64,000 bases of DNA, taken from an uncultured Caulobacter sp. GTDB taxonomy: Bacteria > Pseudomonadota > Alphaproteobacteria > Caulobacterales > Caulobacteraceae. This document shows, piece by piece, positions 49,918 through 58,890 of this stretch; positions within the stretch are counted from its first letter, which is position 1; every line of letters starts with the position of its first letter. Under the pieces are notes generated by a model. The model ran no database searches. It had not been told where the DNA came from and worked only from the letters and a program-made list of their open reading frames with translations. The position numbers and the translations under genes were made by a program. The stretch is taken from NCBI GenBank assembly GCA_937925635.1, contig CALALX010000027.1, forward strand, positions 62,001-126,000, read 5' to 3'.

Positions 49918-51054
49918 ATGGCCGTCCTGAACGAAGAACAGACGATGCTGCGCGACGCCGCGAAGGCGTGGGTGCAGGAGCGAGCCCCTGTCGCGGCCCT
50001 GCGCAAGGCGCGCGACAGCGGCAACCTGGCGGGCTACGCCCCCGAGGCCTTGCGCGAGATGGCGGAGATGGGCTGGGCCGGCGTGGTCGTGCCCGAGGCG
50101 CACGGCGGCTCGGAGTTCGGCTACCTGAGCCTGGGCCTGGTGCTCGAGGAGCTCGGCCGAAACCTCGCCGCCTCGCCTCTGGCTGTCTCCTCGATGGCCG
50201 CGACCCACGCCCTGGTCCGCGCTGGAACCGACGGCCAGAAGGCGGCCTGGCTGCCGGGCGTCGCGTCGGCGGAGGCGATCATCGCCCTGGCCGTCGACGA
50301 GGGGCCGCGCCACGATCCGGCCGGCGTCGCGCTGGCCGCCGAACCGTCGGGCGACGGCTGGCGCCTGACCGGCGGCAAGGCGTTCGTCGCCGAAGGCATG
50401 ACGGCGACGGCCTTCCTCGCGAGCGCCCGGACGGGCGGCAAGCCCGGCGATGAGAACGGGATCACCCTCTTCCTCGTCTCCGCCGACGCCGCCGGCCTGT
50501 CCCGTGCGCCGCGCCACGTCGCCGACAGTCGTGACTACGCGGCCCTGACCCTGGACGGCGTCCAGGTCGGCGCCGAGGCGGTGCTGGGCGAGGTCGGCGG
50601 CGGCCACGCGCTGCTGGAACGGACGCTCGACGTCGCCCGCATCGCCCTGTCGGCGGAGATGCTGGGCATGTCGGCACAGGCCTTCGAGACCACGCTCGAC
50701 TATCTCAAGACGCGCGTGCAGTTCGGCCAGACCATCGGCAGCTTCCAGGCGCTGCAGCATCGCGCCGCCAAGATGTTCAGCGAGCTGGAGCTGGCCCGCT
50801 CCTGCGTCGAGGCGGCTCTGTCGGCCATCGATCAGGATGCCGGCAATCTCCCGGAGATGGCGGCCCTGGCCAAGGCCGTCGCCGGCGACACCCTGAACCT
50901 GATCTCGCGCGAGATGGTCCAGATGCATGGCGGCATCGGCATGACCGACGCCCACGACGCTGGCCTCTACCTCAAGCGCGCCCGCGCGGTGGAGAGCCTG
51001 TTCGGTTCGACCGCCTGGCATCGCGACCGCTGGGGCCGGATGCAGGGGTACTGA
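49918..51054 (+). CDS. Acyl-CoA dehydrogenase (second, divergent partner)
   Basis: A 378-residue ACAD-fold protein, shorter and more divergent than its neighbour. The N-terminal LNEEQTMLRDAAKAWVQERAP and C-terminal MVQMHGGIGMTDAHDAGLYLKRARAVESLFGS are typical, with the expected acid replaced in the C-terminal helix as in many alpha-subunit-like members. Because it follows the first acyl-CoA dehydrogenase after 12 bases, a heteromeric pair is likely. Chain specificity is unknown. Confidence 0.87.
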   Translation: MAVLNEEQTMLRDAAKAWVQERAPVAALRKARDSGNLAGYAPEALREMAEMGWAGVVVPEAHGGSEFGYLSLGLVLEELGRNLAASPLAVSSMAATHALVRAGTDGQKAAWLPGVASAEAIIALAVDEGPRHDPAGVALAAEPSGDGWRLTGGKAFVAEGMTATAFLASARTGGKPGDENGITLFLVSADAAGLSRAPRHVADSRDYAALTLDGVQVGAEAVLGEVGGGHALLERTLDVARIALSAEMLGMSAQAFETTLDYLKTRVQFGQTIGSFQALQHRAAKMFSELELARSCVEAALSAIDQDAGNLPEMAALAKAVAGDTLNLISREMVQMHGGIGMTDAHDAGLYLKRARAVESLFGSTAWHRDRWGRMQGY

Positions 51055-51090
51055 TCGTCCGATGACAGGTCCCAGGCCCCGGCGGCCGGC

Positions 51091-52398
51091 ATGAGCGAAG
51101 TCGACAGGGCGGACGCCGAACCGGTGTCCGCCCCCAGTGATCCCGCGGCCCGGGAGGCCGCATTCGAGTCGTTCGTCTGGGACAACCTGCGTCGCAACTA
51201 CGTCGGCAATTTCGTGCATGGCATGCTGGGGATGACGGGCTTTCGCCTGATCAACGCCCCCACCTTCATGCCGGCCTACCTGCACCTGATCTCCGGGTCG
51301 AACACCGTGGTCGGCCTCGGCCTGGCGCTGCAGCAGATGGGCGGGATCATCTCGCCGCTCGTGGCCGGCGCCAACATGGAGCACCGCACGCGGATCATGC
51401 CGACCGCCATTGTGCTGGGCAGCCTCGGGCGGCTGGCGATCCTCGGCATGGCGCTGGCCGGCTGGTTCCTGAAGGACCAGGCGCTGACCCTCACCCTGCT
51501 GACCTTCATCTTCCTGTTCGGGATCTTCATGGGCGCCCAGCGGGTGGCCTTCTCTCTGCTGATGGCCAAGGTCATTCCCATCAGCCTGCGCGGCCGACTG
51601 CAGGCCTGGCGCAATGCTGTCGGCGGCCTGATCGCGGCCATCCTCGCCTACGTCTCGGGCAAGTGGCTCATCGGCCAGAACCTGTTCGGCAATGGCTATT
51701 CGACGACCTTCATCCTGGCCTTCCTGCTGACCAGCGCCGGACTGTGGTTCCTGCAGCACCAGATCCGGGAGCCGGAGCCGCCGACAATCCGCCCGCCGGT
51801 GAGACTGCGCGACCGCCTTCGCGACGTGCCCGGCCTGATCGCCGCCGACCGCGCCTACGGCTGGTTCCTGGTGGTGCAGATGTTGGCCACCTCGGCGCGC
51901 ATCGCCACCCCCTTCTTCATCCTCTATGTCGGCCAGCGGATGCACGTCGACGGCGCCACCCTGGGCCTGCTGTCGCTGGCCTTCCTTGGCGCGGACACGG
52001 TGTCGAACCTCGCCTGGGGCTATCTCGGAGACCGGACCGGCTTCCACCTCGTGCTGCTGCTGTCGATCGGCGGGTGGATCCTCTCGACCCTCCTGATGAT
52101 CACCCTGCACCAGCCGGCGGCGGTGTTCCTGGCCTTCTTCGTGCTCGGCGCGGCCCAGGCCGGCTACATGATGGCCTCGCAGACCATGATCCTTGAGTTC
52201 GGCCACCGCGACGACCTGCCGATGCGCATCGGCATCTCCGCCACCGCGGAAGGCGTCACCGCCACGCTCGGACCTCTGGTCGGCGGGGCGGTCGCCGACC
52301 TGTTCGGCTACGACTTCGTCTTCGGCGCCTCGCTCGGTCTGCTGCTCGCCGCCCTTACGCTGCTCTTCTTCGCCGTTCGCGATCCACGCGCGCGATAA
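51091..52398 (+). CDS. MFS transporter
   Basis: A 435-residue membrane protein with about 12 hydrophobic helices and an unusually long cytoplasmic N-terminus (FVWDNLRRNYVGNFVHGMLGMTGFRLI precedes the first helix). LRGRLQAWRNAVGG and LAWGYLGDRTGFHLVLLLS are MFS-type loops. It follows the acyl-CoA dehydrogenases after 36 bases and likely moves a substrate of this catabolic block. Substrate unknown. Confidence 0.84.
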   Translation: MSEVDRADAEPVSAPSDPAAREAAFESFVWDNLRRNYVGNFVHGMLGMTGFRLINAPTFMPAYLHLISGSNTVVGLGLALQQMGGIISPLVAGANMEHRTRIMPTAIVLGSLGRLAILGMALAGWFLKDQALTLTLLTFIFLFGIFMGAQRVAFSLLMAKVIPISLRGRLQAWRNAVGGLIAAILAYVSGKWLIGQNLFGNGYSTTFILAFLLTSAGLWFLQHQIREPEPPTIRPPVRLRDRLRDVPGLIAADRAYGWFLVVQMLATSARIATPFFILYVGQRMHVDGATLGLLSLAFLGADTVSNLAWGYLGDRTGFHLVLLLSIGGWILSTLLMITLHQPAAVFLAFFVLGAAQAGYMMASQTMILEFGHRDDLPMRIGISATAEGVTATLGPLVGGAVADLFGYDFVFGASLGLLLAALTLLFFAVRDPRAR

Positions 52399-52492
52399 CC
52401 TCAGGCGAGGATCGGCGCACGACGCATCTGCCGATTGTGCCTGCCCCGCCCGCGTGTCAGGCTGAAAACGTCGTTCGCGGGTGGGGGCTGCG

Positions 52493-54100
52493 ATGGGGGA
52501 GACGTCCGGCGCGGGCCGCTACCGCGCCTTCATCAGCTACAGCCACAGGGACGCGGCCTTCGGGCGACGCCTTCACCGGCGGCTGGAAGCCTACGCGCTG
52601 CCGCGCCGGCTGGTCGGGCGCGACACGCCGCGCGGGCCTGCGCCGGCCAGGATCGCGCCGGTGTTCCGCGACCTTGAGGAACTGCCCGCGGCGGACGACC
52701 TGAGCGCCGAGGTGCGGGCGGCGCTCGCCGACTCGGCCACCCTGATCGTCGTCTGCTCCCCTGCCGCCGCCGCCTCGCCCTGGGTCGCGCGCGAGATCGA
52801 GACCTTCCGGGCCCTGCATCCCGGGCGTCCGATCCTGGCCGCGCTGATCGCCGGCGATCCGGCCGACGCCTTCCCCGAGCCGTTGCGACTGCCCGGTTCC
52901 GACGGACGGCCGGTCGAGCCGCTGGCCGCCGACTTCCGCCCGGGACTGGACGGCGAGCGCCACGCATTGCTCAAGCTGGTCGCCGGCGTGACCGGGATCG
53001 GCCTCGACGAGCTTGTCCAGCGCGACGCCCAGCGCCGCCTGCGCAGCGTGACGGCGGTCACGGCGGTCGCCGTCACGGCGATGCTAGCCATGGCCCTGCT
53101 GACGACTTTCGCCTTCCAGGCCCGCGCCGAAGCGGATCGCCAGAGGGCGGAAGCCGAGGGACTGGTGGACTTCATGCAGACCGACCTGCGCGCGAAATTG
53201 AAGGAGGTCGGCCGCCTGGACGTGCTGACCGCCGTCAACGCGCGGGCGCTGGACTACTACAAGGGCCAGGATCTGAAGCGGCTGCCGCCGGCGTCGCTGG
53301 AACGGCGGGCCGGCATCCTCCAGGCGATGGGCGAGGACGACATGCGCCGCGGAGACCTTGAGGGCGCCCTGAGGAAGTTCAAGGAAACGCGGCGGACCAC
53401 CGAGGCGCTTCTGCGGGACGACCCGCGCAACTCGAAGCGGATGTTCGCGCATTCGCAAAGCGAGTACTGGGTCGGCTACGTCGCCTATGAAAGAGGACAG
53501 GTCGAGCAGGCGCGCGCGGCGTTTGACGCCTATCAACGGCTGGCCAGCGCGCTCGCCGCCGCCGAACCGCGGAACGCCGTCTATCTCAAGGAAGCGGCCT
53601 ACGCCGAGGGGGCGCTTTGCTCCATCGCGCTCGCCGAGCCGCCCAATGTGCCGGCGGCCCTGAAGCGCTGCGCGGCCGCTTTGGAGAGGATGGAGCAGGC
53701 CGCGGCGCGAACAAGCCCGGCGGGGGCGCTCGATGAAGATCTCGCCAACCGTCATGCCTGGCTGGCGGACGCCCATCGCGCGAATGGGGACCCGGCGTCG
53801 ACGCTCGTGCATCGTCTGGCCGAGGAGCGGCTCCTGGCGCCGAGGCTGGCCTCCGACCCCCGCAACATGCGCCTGCGCGAGCGGTGGATCGCGCTTCAGC
53901 GGGCGCTGGCGGCGCTTGACCTGAAGTACGGCCGGCCGCGAGCGGCGACCGAGCGTCTCAGAAAGGCCCATGCCGTCATGGGCGAGATGATCGCCTTCGA
54001 CCCGACGAACAGGACGTGGGCCAAGCAGCGCCAACAGCTCACCGCGGACATCGCCGTGACATCGGCCGCGATTGGAAAACGAGGGACCAAGGATGGGTGA
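52493..54100 (+). CDS. TIR-domain membrane protein with TPR-like C-terminus
   Basis: A 535-residue protein. Residues about 8-130 form a TIR domain of bacterial type (YRAFISYSHRDAAFGRRLHRRLEAY, VFRDLEELPAADDLSAEVRAAL, LIVVCSPAAAASPWVAREIETF), with the candidate catalytic Glu in REIETF. A hydrophobic stretch near 190-212 (SVTAVTAVAVTAMLAMALLTTFAFQ) looks like one membrane anchor, followed by a helical repeat region with TPR-like features (residues 230-520). TIR domains of this sort can cleave NAD or make signalling nucleotides. It is followed by an unknown protein (8-base overlap) and a TPR/cyclase-like protein. Start 52493 is chosen over a GTG at 52481. Confidence 0.82.
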   Translation: MGETSGAGRYRAFISYSHRDAAFGRRLHRRLEAYALPRRLVGRDTPRGPAPARIAPVFRDLEELPAADDLSAEVRAALADSATLIVVCSPAAAASPWVAREIETFRALHPGRPILAALIAGDPADAFPEPLRLPGSDGRPVEPLAADFRPGLDGERHALLKLVAGVTGIGLDELVQRDAQRRLRSVTAVTAVAVTAMLAMALLTTFAFQARAEADRQRAEAEGLVDFMQTDLRAKLKEVGRLDVLTAVNARALDYYKGQDLKRLPPASLERRAGILQAMGEDDMRRGDLEGALRKFKETRRTTEALLRDDPRNSKRMFAHSQSEYWVGYVAYERGQVEQARAAFDAYQRLASALAAAEPRNAVYLKEAAYAEGALCSIALAEPPNVPAALKRCAAALERMEQAAARTSPAGALDEDLANRHAWLADAHRANGDPASTLVHRLAEERLLAPRLASDPRNMRLRERWIALQRALAALDLKYGRPRAATERLRKAHAVMGEMIAFDPTNRTWAKQRQQLTADIAVTSAAIGKRGTKDG

Positions 54101-54704
54101 TCCAGCTCCGGGCGTATCGCCATTCAAGAACGAGTATGACGAGCTTGACCCACAGCTGGGTTGGAGCGGCACGGAAGAGATCGTCTATTCGAAGTACAGC
54201 TTCGATAAGGTCGGCAAGAAACTCGTTCTGACCGCGAATCCGTCGAGCCTTGTCGTGTCGGGCATCGACGTGAAGGCCTTCGCCCAGGGCCTGCTCAGCG
54301 CACCGCCGACGGGCGGCGTTCCGCGTCTGCGGGACCCCAACGCCAATCCGCGGCGACCGTCGGCCCTCGACATCCTGGTCGAGAAGCGCTGCTACGTCGT
54401 GATCGAGCTCGACGAGGGGATGGACTGGCAGTTCCGCATGAGCGGGCCCGGTCTCACCACGAAGGCCCGCTACGGCGCGGCCAACGGCGGCATCCGTTAT
54501 GTCGAGGCGGACGGGGAGATCACCGGCAACAAGGCGCCCAAGAGGCCGGGCTGCCGAATCCTCTATTTTTCGGTGATGGCGCGCGGCTCGAAGTATGAGA
54601 GTCAGTACTTCAACCTGCATGTCGATATGGCCCAGCCGTCCGGTGCGCCCATCGAGGTCTCGATCGATCCGGACATCCCCAACAATGGCGGTGGAATTCC
54701 CTAG
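54093..54704 (+). CDS. Protein of unknown function, TIR-operon member
   Basis: A 203-residue soluble protein without signal peptide or membrane segment. It has a beta-rich look (ALDILVEKRCYVVIELDEGMDWQFRMSGPGL and CRILYFSVMARGSKYESQYFNLHVDM), suggesting a sandwich fold. No family recognised. It overlaps the end of the TIR gene by eight bases and is thus translated with it; a TTG or ATG start for the next gene lies just beyond. The ribosome-binding sequence GAGGGACCAAGG supports the start at 54093, rather than the longer frame from 54072. A role as effector, sensor or regulator in the TIR system is inferred from position only. Confidence 0.7.
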   Translation: MGDPAPGVSPFKNEYDELDPQLGWSGTEEIVYSKYSFDKVGKKLVLTANPSSLVVSGIDVKAFAQGLLSAPPTGGVPRLRDPNANPRRPSALDILVEKRCYVVIELDEGMDWQFRMSGPGLTTKARYGAANGGIRYVEADGEITGNKAPKRPGCRILYFSVMARGSKYESQYFNLHVDMAQPSGAPIEVSIDPDIPNNGGGIP

Positions 54705-54783
54705 TGCCGACGGAAGTCCCTCCACGCGCTCGGCCCGACCAGAGGGGTCTCACCGCCGCATACCCTCGGTCGAGGCAGTAGCA

Positions 54784-56355
54784 TTGAATCCGCCCTTGTC
54801 CGCTTCCCTCCTCTCGATCACCGCCCATGCGCGCTCGGGCGCGCTGGACCATGCGTGGCGGCTGTTCCGTGATGCGGGCCTGGAAAGCGTGTCCGACGAC
54901 CCGGCGGTGCTCGGCGTGCGGGGGCGGCTGCTCAAGGACCGGGCGGACGGCTCCGAGGGCGAGGCGCGGCGCCGTTTCCTGCTGCAGGCCGCCGACGCCT
55001 ACGCTCGGGCGGCGTCGCTGAGCGGGGCGACCTATCCGCTGATCAACGCCGCCTCGCTGTCCCTGCTGGCCGGCGACGCGTCTGCGTCACAGCGATTGGC
55101 GGTCGACACCCTGGCGCGCCTCGACACCGGTCCGGATCAGGCCGAGACGCCCTACTATCTCGCCGCCACCCGCGCCGAAGCGCTGCTGCTGCTCGGCCGG
55201 ACCGCCGAGGCCAGAGCGACGCTCGAAGGCGCGGTCGCGCTGGCGCCTCGCGCCTGGGAGGACCACGCCTCGACCCTGCGACAGTTCGCGCGGATCCTGA
55301 CCGCCCTGGGCCAGGACGCCGGCTGGCTCGACGCCCTGAGGCCGCCGCGCGCCCTGCATTTCGCCGGTCACATGGCGGTGTCGCCGCACGACGACGAAGC
55401 GGTCCGCGCGGTCGCCGAGGTCGTCGCGGCCGAGCGTATCGGCTTTGGCTACGGCGCCCTGGCGGCCGGAGCGGACATCCTCGTCGCCGAAGCCCTGCTG
55501 GCCGCTGGCGCGGAGCTGCATGTGGTTCTGCCCGCGCAGCGCGATTCGTTTCGGGAAGCCTCCGTGGCCGTGGCCGACCCTGGCTGGGCCGCCCGATTCG
55601 ACGCCGTGATCGCACGGGCCGACACTGTCGAAACGGTCGCGCGCGCGGCGGAGGGGCCTCATCTCCCGGCTATCCGCCTGGCCGCCGAGGTGGCGATGGG
55701 CCGCGCGGTCATGCAGGCGTCGCGCCTAGCGACCGAGGCGGTGCAGTTGCTGCTGCTGGATGACCCGGCGGCGACGGGCGGCAGCGGCGCCTTCGGCCTC
55801 GGCTGGCGAGCGGCCGGCCGTCGACAGCGCGTCCTGGCCGTCGCTCGCGCCACGGGCGGCCCTCCGGCCACGGCCTCGATCGACCGCGGCGAAAGGCTGG
55901 CCGCGATGATCGCCATCGAGGTCTCCGGTCTGGACGGCGCGGAGGGCGCGGACCTGGCGAGGACCCTGGCGGCCGCGGTCGGGTCGGGTGCGGAGCCGCG
56001 CTGGAACGGTTCGACGCTGGGCCTCACCTATGAAACGCCCGGGACCGCGGCGATGGCGGCGCTCGCGGCCGCCGGCGCCTTGGCGGGACGCGCGGACGTC
56101 CGGATCGGCGGCCACTACGGCCTCGTCCGGCGCATCGACGACCCGTTCGGCGGACCGCCGCTGGCGGTCGGCGGCGAAGCCTCCATCGCGGCGATGCTGC
56201 TGGCCTCGACTCCGCCCGGCGCGGTTCATGTCACCGAAGCCTTCGCCGCGGCGCTCTACGCCGGCGCGACGCCGGGCGTCCGGGCCGAGCATATCGGCGA
56301 CCTGTCGGGCGTGGACCCTGAGCAGCCGACCCGGCTGTTCTCGCTCCGGACCTAG
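54784..56355 (+). CDS. TPR / SLOG-like Rossmann / degenerate nucleotide-cyclase-like protein
   Basis: About 523 residues. Helical TPR-like repeats occupy residues 1-180 (RARSGALDHAWRLFRDAGL and later repeats). A Rossmann-like segment follows (LHFAGHMAVSPHDDEAVRAVAEVVAAERIGFGYGALAAGADILVAEALLAAGAELHVVLP), which resembles nucleotide-ligand SLOG-type modules. The C-terminal part (MIAIEVSGLDGAEGADLARTL, DVRIGGHYGLV, PPGAVHVTEAFAAAL) follows a class III cyclase pattern but lacks the second metal-binding aspartate, so it is probably not an active cyclase. The start is uncertain: TTG 54784 with GAGGCAG upstream, or ATG 54685 inside the previous gene. It is the third gene of the TIR cassette, and its stop overlaps the convergent Crp-type gene. 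Confidence 0.6.
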   Translation: MNPPLSASLLSITAHARSGALDHAWRLFRDAGLESVSDDPAVLGVRGRLLKDRADGSEGEARRRFLLQAADAYARAASLSGATYPLINAASLSLLAGDASASQRLAVDTLARLDTGPDQAETPYYLAATRAEALLLLGRTAEARATLEGAVALAPRAWEDHASTLRQFARILTALGQDAGWLDALRPPRALHFAGHMAVSPHDDEAVRAVAEVVAAERIGFGYGALAAGADILVAEALLAAGAELHVVLPAQRDSFREASVAVADPGWAARFDAVIARADTVETVARAAEGPHLPAIRLAAEVAMGRAVMQASRLATEAVQLLLLDDPAATGGSGAFGLGWRAAGRRQRVLAVARATGGPPATASIDRGERLAAMIAIEVSGLDGAEGADLARTLAAAVGSGAEPRWNGSTLGLTYETPGTAAMAALAAAGALAGRADVRIGGHYGLVRRIDDPFGGPPLAVGGEASIAAMLLASTPPGAVHVTEAFAAALYAGATPGVRAEHIGDLSGVDPEQPTRLFSLRT

Positions 56356-57026
56356 ATGACCATTTCCTCAAGGCGCTGGGGCGCGACGATCACGAGCGCA
56401 TCGTCCTCGCGTCGCACCACCCCGCGACGTTCAAGCGCGCTGATGGCGCGCGAGACCGTCTCCCGTGTGCTGTCGATCCGCACCGCCAGAGCCGCCAGCA
56501 CCGGCGCCGGACGGATCGAGCGACCATCGCCCAGGCGGGCCAGCCTCAAGAGCTCGGCGTGCACCCGGCCGGCGGCCGAGAGGGTCAGGCGTTCCACCAT
56601 CCTGCCCGTCGCCGCGCGCAGTTGGCGCAGCAGCGTTCGCGACACCGCCAGCCCGACGCAGCCATGCGTTTCCATCAGGTGCAGGAAGTCGAGCGCCAGG
56701 AACACGGCCGCGCGCGAGGGATCGACGGCGACGATATCGGCCTCGTGCGCGCCGCCGTCCTGATCGTCGATGGCGCCGAAGATGTCGCCGGGGGCGAACT
56801 CGTGCAGCAGCACCATCTGGCCGTCCAGGCCATAGAGCAGCGCTCGGGCGCGGCCGGTCAGCAGGAGCCAGGTCTGGTCGGCGCGGTCGCCCTGGCGCAG
56901 CAGCGTCGCGCGGACCGGGAAGCTGCGGTCCGAAGCGCGCGCGCCGATGCTGGCGGCGATCTCGGGCGAACAGCCGAAGATGCGCCGCAGATGGTCGTGC
57001 AAATGCCCCTCGGTCGTGACCTGCAA
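56352..57026 (-). CDS. Crp-family transcriptional regulator
   Basis: A 224-residue Crp-family protein: cyclic-nucleotide-binding-like domain (SFPVRATLLRQGDRADQTWLLLTGRARALLYGLDGQMVLLHEFAPGDIFG) and helix-turn-helix RIDSTRETVSRAISALERRGVV. The phosphate-binding-cassette arginine is not evident in GGAHEADIVAVDPSRAA, so cAMP binding is doubtful. There is no ATG in the plausible region; TTG 57026, after a G-rich stretch, is the chosen start, and TTG 57002 is an alternative. It is convergent with the TPR/cyclase-like gene and 65 bases from the LysR gene. Regulation of the TIR cassette is possible but not shown. Confidence 0.72.
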   Translation of the reverse strand: MQVTTEGHLHDHLRRIFGCSPEIAASIGARASDRSFPVRATLLRQGDRADQTWLLLTGRARALLYGLDGQMVLLHEFAPGDIFGAIDDQDGGAHEADIVAVDPSRAAVFLALDFLHLMETHGCVGLAVSRTLLRQLRAATGRMVERLTLSAAGRVHAELLRLARLGDGRSIRPAPVLAALAVRIDSTRETVSRAISALERRGVVRREDDALVIVAPQRLEEMVI

Positions 57027-57090
57027 CCCGCCGCCCCCAGTCTGGGTCAGTATGGTCCGCGTCCGGTCGGCGCGCCAGCGGTCCGCGCGG

Positions 57091-57990
57091 TCAGCGAGCG
57101 GACAGCCGCCGGGTGAGGAACGCCGCCAGCGCCTCGACGCGCGCGGGCCTCGGACCGCCGGCCGGCATGACCAGATGCAGCGCGACGGGCGGAGCCGTCC
57201 AGTCGTCCAGCACCGAGACCAGCGCGCCCTCCGCCAGCGCCGGCCCGCAGATGAAGTCCGGTTGCAGCGCCACGCCCCGTCCGGCGACCAGGGCGGGCAG
57301 AAGGGCGGTGGCGTTGTTGGCGCGCAGCGGTCCGTCGATGCGGATCGACGCCTCCTCGCCGGACGGATGGGTGAACCGCCACGTCTCCGGCGCCGGCAGG
57401 TAGGCATAGGCCAGGCAGCAGTGATCGACCAGCTGGCTCGGATGGGTCGGCGCGCCCTTGCGCGCGAAGTAGGCGGGGGCGCCGACCAGTCGCCGCTGGA
57501 CCGGACGCAGGCGGCGCGCGACCAGGGAGGAGTCCGGCAGGGCCGCGATCCGCAAAGCCATGTCGAAGCCCTGTCCGACCAGGTCGACCATGGCGTCGCT
57601 CAGGTGCAGGTCGATCCTCACTTCCGGATAGTCGGCCATGAAGTCCGGCAGGATCGGCGCGACGTCGGTCAGGCCGAACGACATCGGAACGGCCAGGCGT
57701 ACCTGCCCCCGCGGCGCGGCCGACTGTTCCAGCGCGGCCATCTCCGCCGACTCGGCCTCGGCCAGCACGCGGGCGGCGGGTTCCGCGAGCGCCCGCCCGG
57801 CGTCGGTCAGCGCCAACCGGCGCGAGGTTCGATTGAATAGGCGAGCGCCGAGCCTTTGCTCAAGCCGGGCGACAGCCTTGGACACCGTCGCCTTCGACAG
57901 CTTCAGATCGTCGGCCGCCGCCGCGAACGAACGGAGCTCCACCACCCTGGCGAAGATGGCGAGCGCCTCAAGGTCGGGCAGCTTGGACAT
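57091..57990 (-). CDS. LysR-family transcriptional regulator
   Basis: A 299-residue LysR protein. The N-terminal helix-turn-helix LEALAIFARVVELRSFAAAADDLKLSKATVSKAVARLEQRLGARLFNRTSRRLALTDAG is complete, and the C-terminal co-inducer domain (about 90-299) follows. It is divergent from the pirin gene at 58099 with a GAAACAA...TTGTTTC dyad between them (58000-58023), the usual arrangement for a LysR regulator and its target. Confidence 0.92.
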   Translation of the reverse strand: MSKLPDLEALAIFARVVELRSFAAAADDLKLSKATVSKAVARLEQRLGARLFNRTSRRLALTDAGRALAEPAARVLAEAESAEMAALEQSAAPRGQVRLAVPMSFGLTDVAPILPDFMADYPEVRIDLHLSDAMVDLVGQGFDMALRIAALPDSSLVARRLRPVQRRLVGAPAYFARKGAPTHPSQLVDHCCLAYAYLPAPETWRFTHPSGEEASIRIDGPLRANNATALLPALVAGRGVALQPDFICGPALAEGALVSVLDDWTAPPVALHLVMPAGGPRPARVEALAAFLTRRLSAR

Positions 57991-57999
57991 GCAATTCTG

Positions 58000-58023
58000 G
58001 AAACAATGCTTTTCGTTTGTTTC
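58000..58023. promoter_or_regulatory. LysR-pirin intergenic dyad
   Basis: GAAACAA (58000-58006) and TTGTTTC (58017-58023) form a perfect inverted repeat with ten bases between, in the 108-base divergent gap. It is a plausible LysR binding site. Confidence 0.55.
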
Positions 58024-58098
58024 TATTTATGGCTCGACCATGACGCCTATCTTGTCGTCAAGCAACAGCGCCGGCGGTCCGGCGCGGAGGACATGACG

Positions 58099-58797
58099 AT
58101 GATCGTCCGCAAACCCTTCGGCGCCCTCGGCGGCGCCGACCACGGCTGGCTCAAGGCCCGCCACCACTTCTCATTCTCGAACTATTACGACCCCAGGAAC
58201 ATGAACTGGGGCTCCCTTCGGGTCTGGAACGACGACGAGATCGCCGCCAATTCCGGTTTCCCGCCCCATCCGCACTCGGACATGGAGATCATCACCTACG
58301 TCCGCGAGGGCGCGATCACCCACCAGGACAGCCTGGGCAACCAGGGTCGGACCGAGGCGGGCGACGTGCAGGTGATGAGCGCCGGCAGCGGCATCCGCCA
58401 CGCCGAGTACAATCTCGAGCCGACGACGACGACACTGTTCCAGATCTGGATCGAGCCGACCCGCACCGGCGGCGCGCCGTCCTGGGGGGCCAAGCCCTTC
58501 CCGAAGGGCGACCGGTCCGGGAAGTTCGTGACCCTCGCCAGCGGTTTCGACAACGACAACGACGCCCTGCCGATCCGTACGGACGCTCGGGTCCTCGGCG
58601 CCACGCTGAAGGCCGGTGAGACCGCCGAGTATCCGCTCGACCGCGCGCGGCACGCCTACCTGGTGCCGGCCGTCGGCCGGGTCGAGGTCAACGGCGTCAC
58701 GCTTGAGACCCGCGACGGCGCGGCGATCACCGACGAGGAAATCCTGAAGGTCACCGCCCTCGAAGACGCCGAACTGGTCCTCGTCGACGCCGCCTAG
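58099..58797 (+). CDS. Pirin-family protein
   Basis: A 232-residue bicupin of the pirin family. The N-terminal cupin has the metal-binding histidines in FPPHPHSDMEIITYVREGAITHQDSLGN and the characteristic GDVQVMSAGSGIRHAEYN motif; the C-terminal cupin is shorter, as usual (from about residue 135). Bacterial pirins have been described as quercetinases or as redox regulators. The second ATG at 58099 is chosen because the GGAGG at 58086 then has proper spacing. A WrbA gene follows after a hairpin. Control by the divergent LysR protein is likely. Confidence 0.9.
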   Translation: MIVRKPFGALGGADHGWLKARHHFSFSNYYDPRNMNWGSLRVWNDDEIAANSGFPPHPHSDMEIITYVREGAITHQDSLGNQGRTEAGDVQVMSAGSGIRHAEYNLEPTTTTLFQIWIEPTRTGGAPSWGAKPFPKGDRSGKFVTLASGFDNDNDALPIRTDARVLGATLKAGETAEYPLDRARHAYLVPAVGRVEVNGVTLETRDGAAITDEEILKVTALEDAELVLVDAA

Positions 58798-58828
58798 GCG
58801 TCCCCCTCGTCAATCGCGCCGGACGCAG

Positions 58829-58854
58829 CCCGGAACGCAGCGACGCGTTCCGGG
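58829..58854 (+). terminator. Hairpin between pirin and wrbA
   Basis: CCCGGAACGC pairs perfectly with GCGTTCCGGG over a six-base loop, 30-60 bases after the pirin stop and just before the wrbA ribosome-binding site. It may attenuate rather than stop transcription. Confidence 0.45.
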
Positions 58855-58890
58855 ACCGGCCTCCCTTTTCCCGATCCCCAGGAGCGTTCC

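Noticed and set aside
48616..52206. A 1196-codon open frame on the minus strand across the acyl-CoA dehydrogenases and MFS gene
   Set aside because: It is a high-GC shadow: rich in His, Arg, Gly, Gln and Asp, with no domain pattern, while the plus strand has three well supported genes.
53523..53536. TTGACGCCTATCAA, a perfect FixK-type dyad
   Set aside because: It lies in the middle of the TIR gene, with no start downstream, so it is probably a chance match.
56352..57407. Crp-family gene extended to 351 residues
   Set aside because: The upstream part overlaps the LysR gene in another frame and has shadow composition; the Crp fold starts only after about residue 127.
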